A stretch of 46,911 bases of DNA from a bacterium (GCA_021802045.1 JAKABB010000011.1:1-46911); one strand, 5' to 3'. Shown: positions 1 to 8,075, counted from the first letter of the stretch. Program-made: numbers and translations. Notes: generated by a model from the letters alone, not told the origin.

Positions 1-1
1 T

Positions 2-643
2 GGGGCCGCGCGCGCCCGCGCCCGCGCCCGCGCCGCCGGACCCCGGCGCCGGCGGTGGGGGCTCGGCTTCCGGGGCACCGTCCTGGCCCTGCTGGGCGTG
101 CTGGCCGCGGCCTCGATCGCGGTGGGGGTGGCGATGGCCGTGGCCACCCAGGGCTCCAGCCAGAGCTTCCCGACCCTGGGGGGGGACGTCCCCACCGCCT
201 CGGGTTCGGCGGCCGGTCTCAACCGGGCCGGCCAGCAGGTGACGGGGTACCTGGCGGCGATCTCCCTGGCCACCAGCGAGATCGCGGTCCAGCCCCTCAA
301 CGGGGCCCCGATCGCGGCGCTCGTCCTGCCCTCCACCAAGATCACGCGCGGCGGCCGGCCGGTCGCGCTGGGCGATCTGGTGAGCGGGGACGCCGTCGTC
401 GTCGTCTTCGGGGGCCAGAGCGGGGGGCTGCCGGTGGCCCGCCGCATCGAGGACATCCTGAGTTTTCGGACCCTGCCGCCCCCGACTCCCACCCCGTGCC
501 AGTTCAACTGCTTCGTCTACACCCCGACCCCCACGCCCAGCGCCACCGCCAGCGGGACCGCCACGCCCGCCGCCTCCACGGCGGCGAGCCCCACCGCGAC
601 GGTGACCCCCCGGCCCACCGGGCCCCCCGTCCCGGTCCCCTGA
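2..643 (+). CDS. Membrane-anchored DUF5666-like protein (5' partial)
   Basis: The reading frame is open from the first bases of the window, so the true start lies upstream. The visible part begins with an arginine/alanine-rich cytoplasmic stretch, then one hydrophobic helix (from about base 71 to 150), then a small beta-rich domain with the pattern VTGYLAAIS...IAVQPL...LPSTKI, which resembles the DUF5666 fold of secreted bacterial proteins. A threonine/proline/alanine-rich tail ends the protein, as in surface-exposed linkers. The likely topology is an inner-membrane anchor with the domain outside the cell. A GTG at base 98 could act as an internal start but would cut the helix. It converges on the PHP gene with a hairpin between them. 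The family call is moderate; the function is unknown. Confidence 0.6.
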   Translation, partial: GAARARARARAAGPRRRRWGLGFRGTVLALLGVLAAASIAVGVAMAVATQGSSQSFPTLGGDVPTASGSAAGLNRAGQQVTGYLAAISLATSEIAVQPLNGAPIAALVLPSTKITRGGRPVALGDLVSGDAVVVVFGGQSGGLPVARRIEDILSFRTLPPPTPTPCQFNCFVYTPTPTPSATASGTATPAASTAASPTATVTPRPTGPPVPVP

Positions 644-650
644 GGCCGGG

Positions 651-675
651 GACCGGCCCCGCCTCGGGGCCGGTC
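651..675. terminator. GC-rich hairpin between convergent genes
   Basis: Arms of 10 bases (651-660 and 666-675) pair perfectly around a 5-base loop. The hairpin lies between the stops of two convergent genes and overlaps the stop of the minus-strand PHP gene. There is no T tract, so it is a candidate bidirectional terminator rather than a canonical one. Confidence 0.45.
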
Positions 676-1366
676 AGGCGGGGGCCGCCGCCCCCTGTGG
701 CAGCACCAGGCCGCGCCGGGCCAGGACCGCGGCCGGTCCGTCGCGCCGGACCGCGGCCGCCCGCTCGGGCGTGAGGCCGCTGCCGACCAGGACCTGGTCG
801 ATCCGCTCCGAGGTGAGCAGCGCCTCGGGGCGGTGGGCGTCGGAGTCGATGAGGAGCGAGGCGCCCTCGGCGGTGGCGATCCGCACCACGTGCCCGTTGG
901 TCAGGCCGTGGAAGTTGGAGGACGTCACCTCCAGGTGGACCCCGGTCTCCCGGGCGGCCGCGGCCGCGGCCGCGGTGATCAGCCCCGGGTGGGCCAGGAT
1001 GTCCACCTCGGGGCAGCGGGCGGCGGCCAGGTTGACCCCGGGCTGGGCGTGGTCGCCCAGGGTCTCCCCATGGACCACGATCAGCTCCGCCCCCAGCCGC
1101 CGGGCCGCGGTGGCGACGCGCGCGATGAGGGAGGCCTCCACCCGGGTGATCTCCACGGCCGGGAGGGCGGGGATGCCCAGCTCGGCGGCCACCTGGCGGC
1201 AGGCCGCCACGATCTGGGGGACGCGGTCGGCCACGGTGCGGTCGTCGACGTGGTCGCTGCACACGTAGGCGCCGTAGCCGTTGGCCAGGCACCGGCGGGC
1301 CATGGTCAGGGGGTCAGCCGCCCCGTCGGAGAGGGTGGTGTGGGTGTGGAAGTCGAAGAGCGCCAT
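674..1366 (-). CDS. PHP-domain phosphoesterase
   Basis: This 230-residue protein begins with the PHP metal-binding motif HTHT (His7, His9), followed by SDH near residue 38, a conserved VEIT/E site, HGET, AHPG and a C-terminal DSDAH motif. Together these supply the usual trinuclear metal ligands. PHP proteins of this size hydrolyse phosphoesters, such as histidinol phosphate or nucleotide phosphates. The motifs do not reveal the substrate, and no histidine genes are nearby. The ATG at 1366 is preceded both by a GGGAGGAG sequence very close to the start and by a TACCCT -10 element 8 bases away, so it may be leaderless. The next gene in the same direction (Ppx/GppA) ends 28 bases upstream. Confidence 0.85.
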   Translation of the reverse strand: MALFDFHTHTTLSDGAADPLTMARRCLANGYGAYVCSDHVDDRTVADRVPQIVAACRQVAAELGIPALPAVEITRVEASLIARVATAARRLGAELIVVHGETLGDHAQPGVNLAAARCPEVDILAHPGLITAAAAAAARETGVHLEVTSSNFHGLTNGHVVRIATAEGASLLIDSDAHRPEALLTSERIDQVLVGSGLTPERAAAVRRDGPAAVLARRGLVLPQGAAAPA

Positions 1367-1374
1367 CTCCTCCC

Positions 1375-1380
1375 AGGGTA
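1375..1380 (-). promoter_or_regulatory. -10 element of the PHP gene
   Basis: TACCCT on the minus strand lies 8 bases before the ATG at 1366, the spacing expected for a leaderless transcript. No clear -35 was seen. Confidence 0.35.
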
Positions 1381-1394
1381 CGGCATCGCCGGGC

Positions 1395-2342
1395 TCAGCC
1401 CCCAGCCGGCTCCGCCCCGGGCGGGTCCAGCAGGAGCCCGTCCCGCACCCCGCAGTCGGTGACCGTCAGCCGGTCCAGCCGGTAGTGCTCGAGCAGCGCC
1501 AGCAGGAGCTGGGTGCCCGCCTGCAGGAGCCGGACCCGGTCCGGGTGCAGGCCCGTCCCCGCCGCCACCGCCGCGCTGGGCGCGCCGTCGGCGCGGGCCC
1601 CGGCCGCGCGCAGGTCCTCCAGGCTCAGCCGGGTCGCCCGCGCCGGCCCGGGCGGGGAGAGGCGAAGCGTCCCCTCCTCGCCCGCCCGGGGCGGCGCCGT
1701 CCCGAGCAGGGCCGGGAGGTTGGCGGCGGTGCCACCGGTGGCCACCATCAGCCGGGGCCGCCCGGGCGGGAGCCCGGCCAGGTGCCCGGCGATGGCCCCG
1801 GCGGCTGCGGCCCGCTGGACCGCGGTGGGGGGGTCGTCGAAGGCGTGCTGGCGGAGCAGGAGCCCGGACCCGACCGGCAGGCTCACCAGGCTCGTCGGGG
1901 CTCCGGCCATCCCCAGGACGACCTCGGTGCTCCCGCCTCCGAGGTCGACGACCACCACCGGCACGGTGGCCCCGACGCCGGCGCCCCGGGTGGCGCCGAG
2001 GAAGCTCAGCCGGGCCTCCGCCTCCCCGGTGAGGATCTGCAGGCCCAGGCCGGTCTGCCGCCGCACCGCGGCCTGCAGGGCTCTGCGGTCGGCCGCCCGG
2101 CGCACGGCCTCGGTGGCCGCCAGCAGGATGGGGGCGGCCCCGGCGTCCCGGGCCAGCGCCACCAGCTCGGCGACCCGGCCGGCGGTCTGTTGGACCCGCT
2201 CCGGTCCCAGCCGGCCGAGGGCGGCGACGTGCGGGCCCAGGTGGCTGAGCAGCACCGCGTGCCGCCGGTCCTCGAGCCGGCCGGCGCGCAGCTGGGCCAC
2301 CAGCAGGTGCAGGGTGTTGGAGCCGACGTCCAGGGCGGCCAT
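1395..2342 (-). CDS. Ppx/GppA family exopolyphosphatase
   Basis: The 315-residue protein starts with the actin/Hsp70-fold phosphate motif ALDVGSNT and carries ATEAVRRA, the LTGEAEA segment and the second phosphate loop VVDLGGGSTEV, all diagnostic of the Ppx/GppA family. Members remove terminal phosphate from polyphosphate or convert pppGpp to ppGpp. At about 315 residues it has only the catalytic core and lacks the C-terminal HD-like domain of E. coli Ppx and GppA, like the short Ppx proteins of actinobacteria. It lies 57 bases downstream of the Rieske-like gene in the same direction and could be cotranscribed with it. The exact substrate cannot be told from sequence. Confidence 0.88.
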   Translation of the reverse strand: MAALDVGSNTLHLLVAQLRAGRLEDRRHAVLLSHLGPHVAALGRLGPERVQQTAGRVAELVALARDAGAAPILLAATEAVRRAADRRALQAAVRRQTGLGLQILTGEAEARLSFLGATRGAGVGATVPVVVVDLGGGSTEVVLGMAGAPTSLVSLPVGSGLLLRQHAFDDPPTAVQRAAAAGAIAGHLAGLPPGRPRLMVATGGTAANLPALLGTAPPRAGEEGTLRLSPPGPARATRLSLEDLRAAGARADGAPSAAVAAGTGLHPDRVRLLQAGTQLLLALLEHYRLDRLTVTDCGVRDGLLLDPPGAEPAGG

Positions 2343-2399
2343 CGGGGCCCCGGAGGCCGGCGGCGCACCCGGTGCGGTGCGCGGGGGCCCGGCCAGGGC

Positions 2400-2729
2400 C
2401 TACAGGTCCTCGTCGTCGGTGGGCTCGGGCTGCACCATGACCGTTCCGTCGCGCCCGACCCGCACCGGGAAGCGCTCGACGAAGACGGCGTCGGAGGCCG
2501 GCGAGACGCCGGTGCGGACGTCGTAGGTGTCGCCGTCCCAGGGGCAGGTGACGACCGTCCCCCGCAGCTGGCCCTCACCGATCGGGCCACCGCTGGGGCA
2601 GGTGTTCTCCAGGGCGTGGAAGACCCCGTCGATGTTGAACAGGGCCACCTCGACGCCGCCGGCGTCGACCACCCGCCCGGTCCCGACCGGGACATCGTCG
2701 ACGGTGCAGACGGGGACGTACCGGGCCAC
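2400..2729 (-). CDS. Rieske-fold protein lacking the histidine ligands
   Basis: This 109-residue protein has the size and layout of a Rieske ferredoxin: a small beta domain, then cluster loop 1 around residues 44-47 and loop 2 around 62-68. Canonical Rieske loops are Cys-X-His and Cys-X2-His. Here the sequence reads Cys44-Pro-Ser46 and Cys62-Pro-Trp-Asp65, so both cysteines and the following CPWxG framework remain but both histidines are replaced. A normal [2Fe-2S] Rieske centre is therefore unlikely. It may bind another metal, hold a disulfide, or be purely structural. The GTG at 2729 follows a CATAAT -10 element by 8 bases. The fold call is strong; the function is unknown. Confidence 0.8.
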   Translation of the reverse strand: MARYVPVCTVDDVPVGTGRVVDAGGVEVALFNIDGVFHALENTCPSGGPIGEGQLRGTVVTCPWDGDTYDVRTGVSPASDAVFVERFPVRVGRDGTVMVQPEPTDDEDL

Positions 2730-2737
2730 GGCCTTGG

Positions 2738-2743
2738 ATTATG
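2738..2743 (-). promoter_or_regulatory. -10 element of the Rieske-like gene
   Basis: CATAAT on the minus strand ends 8 bases before the GTG at 2729, which suggests a leaderless or nearly leaderless mRNA. Confidence 0.45.
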
Positions 2744-2802
2744 GGGCGCGTCCCCGGCGGTCCGCCCCCGGGACGGGGGCGGGCTCTGCCATCATCTCGT
2801 GC

Positions 2803-3030
2803 ATGACCGACGCCGAGCTCACCGCCCGGGTGCGCGGGCTGCTGCCCTCCGGCCCCGGCCCCGCCAGCCTGCGGGCCAGCCAACCGTCGCCCACCCTGGT
2901 GGTCGTCGAGGCCCACCCGACCTCCAACTTCGTCCCGGTGCTGACCGGGAGCAGCTGCCGCGTGCTCGCGGCCGCCATCCGTGCCTGGCTGCCCGCGGTG
3001 GAGACGGTTCGCTTCGACCCCCACCATTGA
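2803..3030 (+). CDS. Small hypothetical protein (75 aa)
   Basis: An ATG at 2803 opens a 75-residue frame starting MTDAELTARVRGLL and ending at a TGA just before the regulator gene. It has a short helical start, then a mixed alpha/beta stretch with VVVEAHPTSNFVPV and a final segment AWLPAVETVRFD. No family is recognised. A CATCAT sequence lies 7 bases before the ATG and may be its -10. It is divergent from the Rieske-like gene and lies 14 bases before the MerR-like gene, so it may be first in a short operon with the regulator and pepA. It is called coding because of its position and the sensible amino-acid pattern. Confidence 0.5.
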   Translation: MTDAELTARVRGLLPSGPGPASLRASQPSPTLVVVEAHPTSNFVPVLTGSSCRVLAAAIRAWLPAVETVRFDPHH

Positions 3031-3044
3031 GCGAGCCGGCCGTC

Positions 3045-3332
3045 ATGTCGGGTCCGCCGCCCGGCGGGGGCCCCGCCGGCGGGCCGCTCTATGGCCCGGC
3101 GGAGGTGGCGGCGATGCTGGGGGTGAAGCCGCAGGTGGTCATCAACTGGATCCGAGAGGGCCGGGCTCACCCCTCCGCGGACGACGCCCTGGGCCGCCAC
3201 CGCTTCACCGCGGACGACATCGCGGCCCTGCGTGCCTCCCTGGGCACCCGGCGGCGCCGGACTACCATGGGGGAGAAGAGGGCCGGGCCGCTCGGCGGCC
3301 CGGGGCCCGACGCCCCGACGGAGGAGAGGTGA
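3045..3332 (+). CDS. MerR/BldC-like DNA-binding protein
   Basis: The 95-residue protein contains a single winged-helix domain with YGPAEVAAMLGVKPQVVINWIREG, then GRHRFTADDIAAL. This is the helix-turn-helix plus wing pattern of MerR-type, excisionase-like and BldC-like proteins. It has no effector domain, as in BldC, and a glycine/proline-rich tail that is probably disordered. The start at 3045 gives a short low-complexity leader before the domain. It ends 3 bases before the aminopeptidase ATG, so the two genes are probably cotranscribed. The regulated genes are unknown. An excisionase role is less likely because there is no integrase nearby. Confidence 0.7.
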   Translation: MSGPPPGGGPAGGPLYGPAEVAAMLGVKPQVVINWIREGRAHPSADDALGRHRFTADDIAALRASLGTRRRRTTMGEKRAGPLGGPGPDAPTEER

Positions 3333-3335
3333 GGG

Positions 3336-4847
3336 ATGGACGCTGAGCTGGCGACGGGCGACCTGGCCGCGGTCCCCGCCGGGGCGTGGGTGCTGCTGGT
3401 GGCGCAGGGGCCGGAGCTGGGGCCGGTCGCCCGGGCGCTGGACGCCGCCGCCACCGGGGCACTGGCCCAGGCGGTGGGCGACGGCGGCATGGTCGGCCGC
3501 TTCGGCCAGCGGCGGGAGCTGACGCTCGCCGGGACCGGGCTGGCGGCCGGGCGGGCCGTCCTGATCGGCGTCGGCGCCCTGGACCAGCTGGACGGGTACC
3601 GCCTGCGCAACGCCCTGGAACTGGCCGTCCGCGGGCTGGACCAGGCCCGGGTCGCGGTGGCACTGGAGCCCGCGGTGGTCGCGGCGGTGTCGGACCGGGA
3701 CGGGATCGGTCCGGCCGACGTCGCCCGGGTGGTGGCGGAGGGTGCAGGCCGGGCCACGGGGGAGTGGAGCGCCCGGGGCCGGCACCGGGCGGCGTTCTGG
3801 GTGGAGACCGTGATCGTGGCCGGGCTCGGCGACCTCGACCCGGCCGCCGCCGCCGCCGCCCTGCGGGCCGGGGCCCAGCAGGCGGAGGCGGCCAACCGGG
3901 TGCGGGAGTGGCAGTGGCGGCCGGCGAACCAGCTGACCCCCGCCACCTTCGCCGACGAGGCCGCCTCGCTGGCCCGCGAGAGCGGGCTGGAGGCGGAGGT
4001 CCTCGATGGCGACCACCTGAAGGGGCTGCGCATGGGGGCCCTGCTGGGGGTGGCCCAGGGCTCGCGGGAGGCGCCCCGGGTGCTGGTCCTGCGGTACCGG
4101 GCCGACCCGCAGGCGCCCACCCTGGGCCTGGTCGGCAAGGGCATCACCTTCGACGCCGGCGGCATCTCCCTCAAGCCCCCGGCCCTGATGCACCGCATGA
4201 AGGCCGACATGAGCGGGGCCGCGGCGGTGGCGGGGGCCATGAGCCTCATCGGACGCTGGCGCCCGCCGGTGAACGTCCTGGCCGTCATGCTCCTCACCGA
4301 GAACCTCCCCGGCGGCGGCGCCCTCAAGCCCGGGGACTGCCTCACCGCCCTCGGGGGCCAGACCATCGAGGTCACCAACACCGACGCCGAGGGCCGGCTG
4401 GTGCTGGCCGACGGCCTGGGCTACGCGGCCCACCTGGGGGCGACCCACCTGGTCTCGGTGGCGACTCTGACCGGGGCCGTGGAGATCGCCCTGGGCCATC
4501 CGGTGACCGCCGCCATGACGAATGACCCCGCCCTCCTGGAGCGGGTGCGCCACGCCGGCCGCCTCGCCGGGGAGCGGGTCTGGGAGCTGCCGATGTTCCC
4601 GGAGTACGACGTGTGCCTGGACTCCGACGTCGCCGACATGGTGAACGCCGCCGAGTCGCGGGCGGCCGGCACCATCAACGGGGCGGTCTTCCTGCGGGAG
4701 TTCGTGGACCAACGTCCCTGGGTCCACCTGGACATCGCCGCCGCCGCCTACAACTTCCAGGCCAATCTGGTGGGGCAGGTCCCCAAGGGGCCGACGGGGG
4801 TCATGACCGCGACCCTGGCCCACCTCCCGGCGCTGCTGTCGGGCTGA
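3336..4847 (+). CDS. pepA: Leucyl aminopeptidase (M17 family)
   Basis: This 503-residue protein has the usual length of cytosolic M17 aminopeptidases, two-zinc enzymes that remove N-terminal residues from peptides. The catalytic C-terminal domain shows VGKGITFDAGG (Lys268, Asp273), a further metal-binding Asp in MKADMSGAA, and NTDAEGRLVLAD (Asp350, Glu352, Arg354), the family signature. The N-terminal alpha/beta domain (about residues 1-170) is divergent, as is typical. The ATG at 3336 follows a strong GAGAGGTGAGGG ribosome-binding region that overlaps the end of the regulator gene. Its last 47 bases overlap the convergent metallo-beta-lactamase gene. Confidence 0.95.
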   Translation: MDAELATGDLAAVPAGAWVLLVAQGPELGPVARALDAAATGALAQAVGDGGMVGRFGQRRELTLAGTGLAAGRAVLIGVGALDQLDGYRLRNALELAVRGLDQARVAVALEPAVVAAVSDRDGIGPADVARVVAEGAGRATGEWSARGRHRAAFWVETVIVAGLGDLDPAAAAAALRAGAQQAEAANRVREWQWRPANQLTPATFADEAASLARESGLEAEVLDGDHLKGLRMGALLGVAQGSREAPRVLVLRYRADPQAPTLGLVGKGITFDAGGISLKPPALMHRMKADMSGAAAVAGAMSLIGRWRPPVNVLAVMLLTENLPGGGALKPGDCLTALGGQTIEVTNTDAEGRLVLADGLGYAAHLGATHLVSVATLTGAVEIALGHPVTAAMTNDPALLERVRHAGRLAGERVWELPMFPEYDVCLDSDVADMVNAAESRAAGTINGAVFLREFVDQRPWVHLDIAAAAYNFQANLVGQVPKGPTGVMTATLAHLPALLSG

Positions 4848-5649
4848 GGCGGAAGAGCGGGGCATCGCCGGCGGTCCCGGGGTCGAGGTCCACCCGCCCC
4901 TCCTCGACCAGCTTGTCCAGGTGGGCCACGACCGTGCGGGTCGCGGCCGGCCACAGGCTCTGCGGGTAGGCCCGGTAGATGCCCGGCACCAGGTCCGCCG
5001 CCGTGGCCGGCCCCCGGGTCAGGGCGCTCACGATCTGGGCCTCCCGCTCCAGCCGGTGCGCGCGCACCGTGGCGATCTCCGCCACCGGGTCGGCCAGGAC
5101 GGGCCCGTGGCCCGGGTACCCGATCCGGGGGCGCAGCGCCTGGAGGCGGTCGAGCGAGCGCAGGTAGGCGCCGAGGTTGCCGTCGGGCGGATCGATGACG
5201 GTGGTCATGCCTCCCAGCAGGTGGTCGCCGAAGAAGCAGGCGCCGTCGTCCTCGGCCAGCAGGCAGAGGTGGTCGGCGGCGTGGCCCGGGGTGTGGACGC
5301 AGCGCAGGCGGTGGGCGCCGGCCTCCAGCCGATCCCCGTCGCGCAGGGGCAGTTCCGCCGGGGCCTGGGCGGTGGTGTGGAAGACCCCGACCAGGGTCTC
5401 GGTGCGCGCCGCCAGGGCCAGCGCCCCCTCGCGGTGGTCCGGGTGATGGTGGGTGCAGACGATGCGGCTGACCCGGCCCAGGGGGGCGGCGGCCGCCATC
5501 ACCGCGTCCAGGTGGGCGGGATCCAGGGGACCCGGGTCGACCACCACCAGCTCCTCGTGCCCCACGATCCAGGTGTTGGTCCCGGGCCCGGTCAGCGGGC
5601 CGGGGTTGGGGGCCCGCACCAGGGTCACGGGGAGGGGGGCGGCGCTCAT
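4801..5649 (-). CDS. Metallo-beta-lactamase fold hydrolase (LACTB2-like)
   Basis: The 282-residue protein has the MBL metal motif THHHPDH (His67, His69, Asp71, His72), followed by HTPGHAADHLCL, FFGDHLL and YPGHGPV. A C-terminal winged-helix-like region holds the segments ALTRGPATAADLV and VVAHLDKLVEEGRV. This order of MBL core plus small helical domain is that of LACTB2-like nucleases and hydrolases. The ATG at 5649 overlaps the stop of the upstream NUDIX gene (ATGA), so the two are translationally coupled. NUDIX/MBL pairs of this type are also seen in actinobacteria. The 3' end overlaps pepA by 47 bases in convergent orientation. The substrate (RNA or a small thio- or phosphoester) is not determined. 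Confidence 0.88.
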   Translation of the reverse strand: MSAAPLPVTLVRAPNPGPLTGPGTNTWIVGHEELVVVDPGPLDPAHLDAVMAAAAPLGRVSRIVCTHHHPDHREGALALAARTETLVGVFHTTAQAPAELPLRDGDRLEAGAHRLRCVHTPGHAADHLCLLAEDDGACFFGDHLLGGMTTVIDPPDGNLGAYLRSLDRLQALRPRIGYPGHGPVLADPVAEIATVRAHRLEREAQIVSALTRGPATAADLVPGIYRAYPQSLWPAATRTVVAHLDKLVEEGRVDLDPGTAGDAPLFRLSPTAAPGGGPGSRS

Positions 5650-6434
5650 CGCTGGAGCTCGGGATGCACCCGACCCAGGTCGAGGCCGGGGAAGCGCTCC
5701 GGGGTGAGGTCGTCCAGCCGCGGGCACTCCGACACGACCACGCGGCTGGCCGCGGCCGCCAGGGCCGCGGCCACCGTCTCGGCCTCCAGCAGGCCCTCCA
5801 GCACGGCCCGGGTCGGGGGCAGCAGCTGGGTGGTGCCGACCCGGCCGTCGGCCAGGGCCGCGGCCGGGGTCAGCCAGCGCTGGCTGACGTGTTCCCCGCG
5901 GTGGTCGGGGACCGGCGCCTGGCCGGCGGGGAGGTCGGCCAGGAAGAAGCGGGTGTCGAAGCGGCGCGGCAGCTCCCGGGGGGTGATCCAGTGCCCCACC
6001 AGCGGGAAGGGGTCCAGGGCCAGGCGCAGCCCAGCCCCCTCCAGCGCGGGCCGGAAGGCGAAGGCGTCGCCGTCGCGCAGCCGCTCCCGCGTCGGCTCCA
6101 GGCCGGCCAGGACCGTCGGGCCCGGCGGCCGTCCGTCCGGGCCCTGGACCAGCAGGACCCCCGTCTCCTCGAAGCACTCGCGGATGGCGGCCACGGCCAG
6201 GGACAGGGGGGCGCGCGGATCGGGGCTGGGGGTGCCTGCCACCAGCGCCCGCCAGCCCCGATCCGCGTCGGCGGCATGCACCGACCCGCCCGGGAAGACC
6301 AGCGCCGAGGGGGCGAAGTGGGCGGATGCGGGCCGCTCCAGCAGGAGGACCTGCAGACGTCCCCCGGGGTCGGGGGCCGGGCGCACCAGCACCACGCTGC
6401 CCGCGTCGGCCGCCGGAGCGGGGGCCTCACCCAT
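5646..6434 (-). CDS. NUDIX hydrolase (NUDT19-like)
   Basis: The 262-residue protein has a Nudix box split by an insertion. VFPGGSV is separated by about 30 residues from AAIRECFEETGVLL, which carries the catalytic REXXEE helix. The later motif HWITP...RFDTRFFLA and the C-terminal layout match the NUDT19/NUDT7 group, known for CoA and acyl-CoA diphosphatase activity. That activity is an inference here. The ATG at 6434 is chosen because a TACACT -10 element lies 6 bases before it; an upstream in-frame start 33 bases away would include that element. It overlaps the downstream MBL gene by 4 bases, which makes a two-gene operon likely. Confidence 0.88.
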   Translation of the reverse strand: MGEAPAPAADAGSVVLVRPAPDPGGRLQVLLLERPASAHFAPSALVFPGGSVHAADADRGWRALVAGTPSPDPRAPLSLAVAAIRECFEETGVLLVQGPDGRPPGPTVLAGLEPTRERLRDGDAFAFRPALEGAGLRLALDPFPLVGHWITPRELPRRFDTRFFLADLPAGQAPVPDHRGEHVSQRWLTPAAALADGRVGTTQLLPPTRAVLEGLLEAETVAAALAAAASRVVVSECPRLDDLTPERFPGLDLGRVHPELQR

Positions 6435-6440
6435 GTCCGC

Positions 6441-6446
6441 AGTGTA
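6441..6446 (-). promoter_or_regulatory. -10 element of the NUDIX-MBL operon
   Basis: TACACT on the minus strand ends 6 bases before the ATG at 6434, a leaderless arrangement. Confidence 0.5.
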
Positions 6447-6480
6447 GGGAACGGGCCCCGCCGCCACCGGCGGCGGGCCC

Positions 6481-7554
6481 TCAGTCGACCCGCTCCAGGC
6501 GCTCGTTGGGCCGCTCCCAGCGGCCGGCCTTGCCGACCGGGCGCCCGTCGACCCGGACCACGTCGGCGGTGAAGTCGAAGCTTCCGGTGAAGAAGGCGCT
6601 GCCGACCCCGTAGGCGTCGACGGGCACCCGCAGCTCCTCGAAGCGGGCGATGCGGGTGGCGTCGAAGCCGCCGCTGGCGACGATCCGCACCGCCGGGAAG
6701 CCGTCCGCGTCCAGCGCCTGCCGCACCAGGCGGCAGAGCTCGGGGGTGACCCCGACCGGCGGGGTCGCGCCCATCAGGGGGACCATGCTGCGGTCGACCA
6801 GGTACTGCGAGGTGTCCAGGCGCACGCCCCACAGCCGCGGCCCCAGGGCCCGCGCCACGGCCAGGGCGGTGTTGACGCAGTCGTTCTCGAAGTCGACCAG
6901 CACCGTGATCTCATAGTCGGGGTCGACGTGCTCCGCGAACTTGCGCGCCGCCAGCACCGTGTCCCCGCCGTAGGCCGCGATCAGGGCGTGGGGGACGGTC
7001 CCGATCCCGCGGGCGCCCCACCAGGAGGCCTGGGCGTCGGTGCTCACCCCGATCGCGCCCGAGACGTGCGCGGCCCAGCCGTCGCCGGTCTGGACGGCCA
7101 GGTGGTCGAAGCGGGCCGGGAAGAAGATGATCGGCTTGCCGCGCGCGGCCTCGACCACGCGGCGGACGTTGGTCGCCACCTTGGTGCGCCGCGAGAGCGC
7201 GCCCAGGTAGAGCGTCTCCAGGTGGGCGAAGAGCCCGTAGTCCCCCTCGATGGTCAAGACCGTCTCCCAGGGGGCGATGGCGTCGCCGTCGTAGAGGGCG
7301 TGGACCCGCAGGTCGGCGAAGCGCTTGGTCCCCAGCTTGAGGACCGCGATCGCCTCGTCGATCCCGCCCAGGACCGCGTGCTGGCGCTGGAAGACCTGCA
7401 TCAGCACCCGGGGGTGGTAGCGGTCGCGGGCCAGCACCTTGAGGGTGTGGTTGAAATAGGCGTCGGAGTAGTACCCGGCGCGGATCTTGGCCACCGGCAG
7501 CCGGAACACCCCGGGGTCCAGGCGCTGGCCCCGCGCCCCCCCCGGCTGGCTCAA
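6481..7554 (-). CDS. pncB: Nicotinate phosphoribosyltransferase
   Basis: The 357-residue protein aligns by eye with the nicotinate phosphoribosyltransferase family. It has an N-terminal segment with YYSDAYF, the GDYGLFAHLET block, a central IGVSTDAQASW region, then LVDFENDC, VRLDTSQYLVD and IVASGGFDATRI, the phosphate-binding loop of type II phosphoribosyltransferases. It would make nicotinate mononucleotide from nicotinate and PRPP for NAD salvage. The start is a TTG at 7554 that overlaps the stop of the upstream gene (TTGA), with GGGAGGAG 8 bases before it. Relatedness to the quinolinate enzyme of the same fold is possible, but the N-terminal YSDAYF pattern favours the nicotinate enzyme. 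Confidence 0.88.
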   Translation of the reverse strand: MSQPGGARGQRLDPGVFRLPVAKIRAGYYSDAYFNHTLKVLARDRYHPRVLMQVFQRQHAVLGGIDEAIAVLKLGTKRFADLRVHALYDGDAIAPWETVLTIEGDYGLFAHLETLYLGALSRRTKVATNVRRVVEAARGKPIIFFPARFDHLAVQTGDGWAAHVSGAIGVSTDAQASWWGARGIGTVPHALIAAYGGDTVLAARKFAEHVDPDYEITVLVDFENDCVNTALAVARALGPRLWGVRLDTSQYLVDRSMVPLMGATPPVGVTPELCRLVRQALDADGFPAVRIVASGGFDATRIARFEELRVPVDAYGVGSAFFTGSFDFTADVVRVDGRPVGKAGRWERPNERLERVD

Positions 7555-8075
7555 GTGCTCAGCTCCTCCCGCTCTGCGAAGCTCAGGATGTGCCGCGGCT
7601 GGAGGAGGGCGAAGGGGTACTGGAGGGCCAGCGGCTGGCTGGCCAGGGCCGGCACCCAGACCGCGTGCACGTTGCGCACCGGCAGGAAGTCGCCGACGTT
7701 GCGCTCCAGGGTCTGCCGCAGGTCGTGGTGCGGGTCCAGGAAGATCTCGCAGACCAGGGAGAAGTTGCCGGCGTTGATCGCCACCCGGCGGACCAGCTTG
7801 TGCAGCAGCAGCAGGCGGCGCCCGCTTCCGTCGCTGGTCTCCTCATTGAGGGGCACGATCATGACGACCTGGGACTTGGCCACCTGGGCCGAGGCCTCGA
7901 CGGTGGTGACGATGGGGTAGTTGGTGACCATCGGCTCCACCGTCGCCTGGCGCAGTTCGAGGAAGTCGGTGAGCCGGTTGACGGCGTCGGTGAGCCGCTG
8001 CGCGCCCACCAGCTCCAGCTCGCCGGTCATCTTGACGAAGGCACCGAAGACGACGATGCGCTCCCAACCATCCAT
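7551..8075 (-). CDS. Conserved hypothetical protein upstream of pncB
   Basis: The 174-residue protein starts MDGWERIVVFGAFVKMTGELELVG and alternates beta strands with short helices, including EASAQVAKSQVVMIVP and a C-terminal region rich in hydrophobic residues. There is no signal peptide or membrane helix. I do not recognise a named family, although the compact conserved look and coupling to pncB argue for a real gene. Its ATG at 8075 follows a TATACT -10 element by 8 bases, so the mRNA is probably leaderless and also carries pncB. A similar gene coupled to NAD salvage in other genomes would support a linked function. Confidence 0.7.
   Translation of the reverse strand: MDGWERIVVFGAFVKMTGELELVGAQRLTDAVNRLTDFLELRQATVEPMVTNYPIVTTVEASAQVAKSQVVMIVPLNEETSDGSGRRLLLLHKLVRRVAINAGNFSLVCEIFLDPHHDLRQTLERNVGDFLPVRNVHAVWVPALASQPLALQYPFALLQPRHILSFAEREELST

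Noticed and set aside
2739..4865. Long minus-strand open frame opposite pepA
   Set aside because: It reads as Gly/His/Gln/Arg-rich shadow sequence with no family motif, while the plus strand encodes a complete M17 peptidase.
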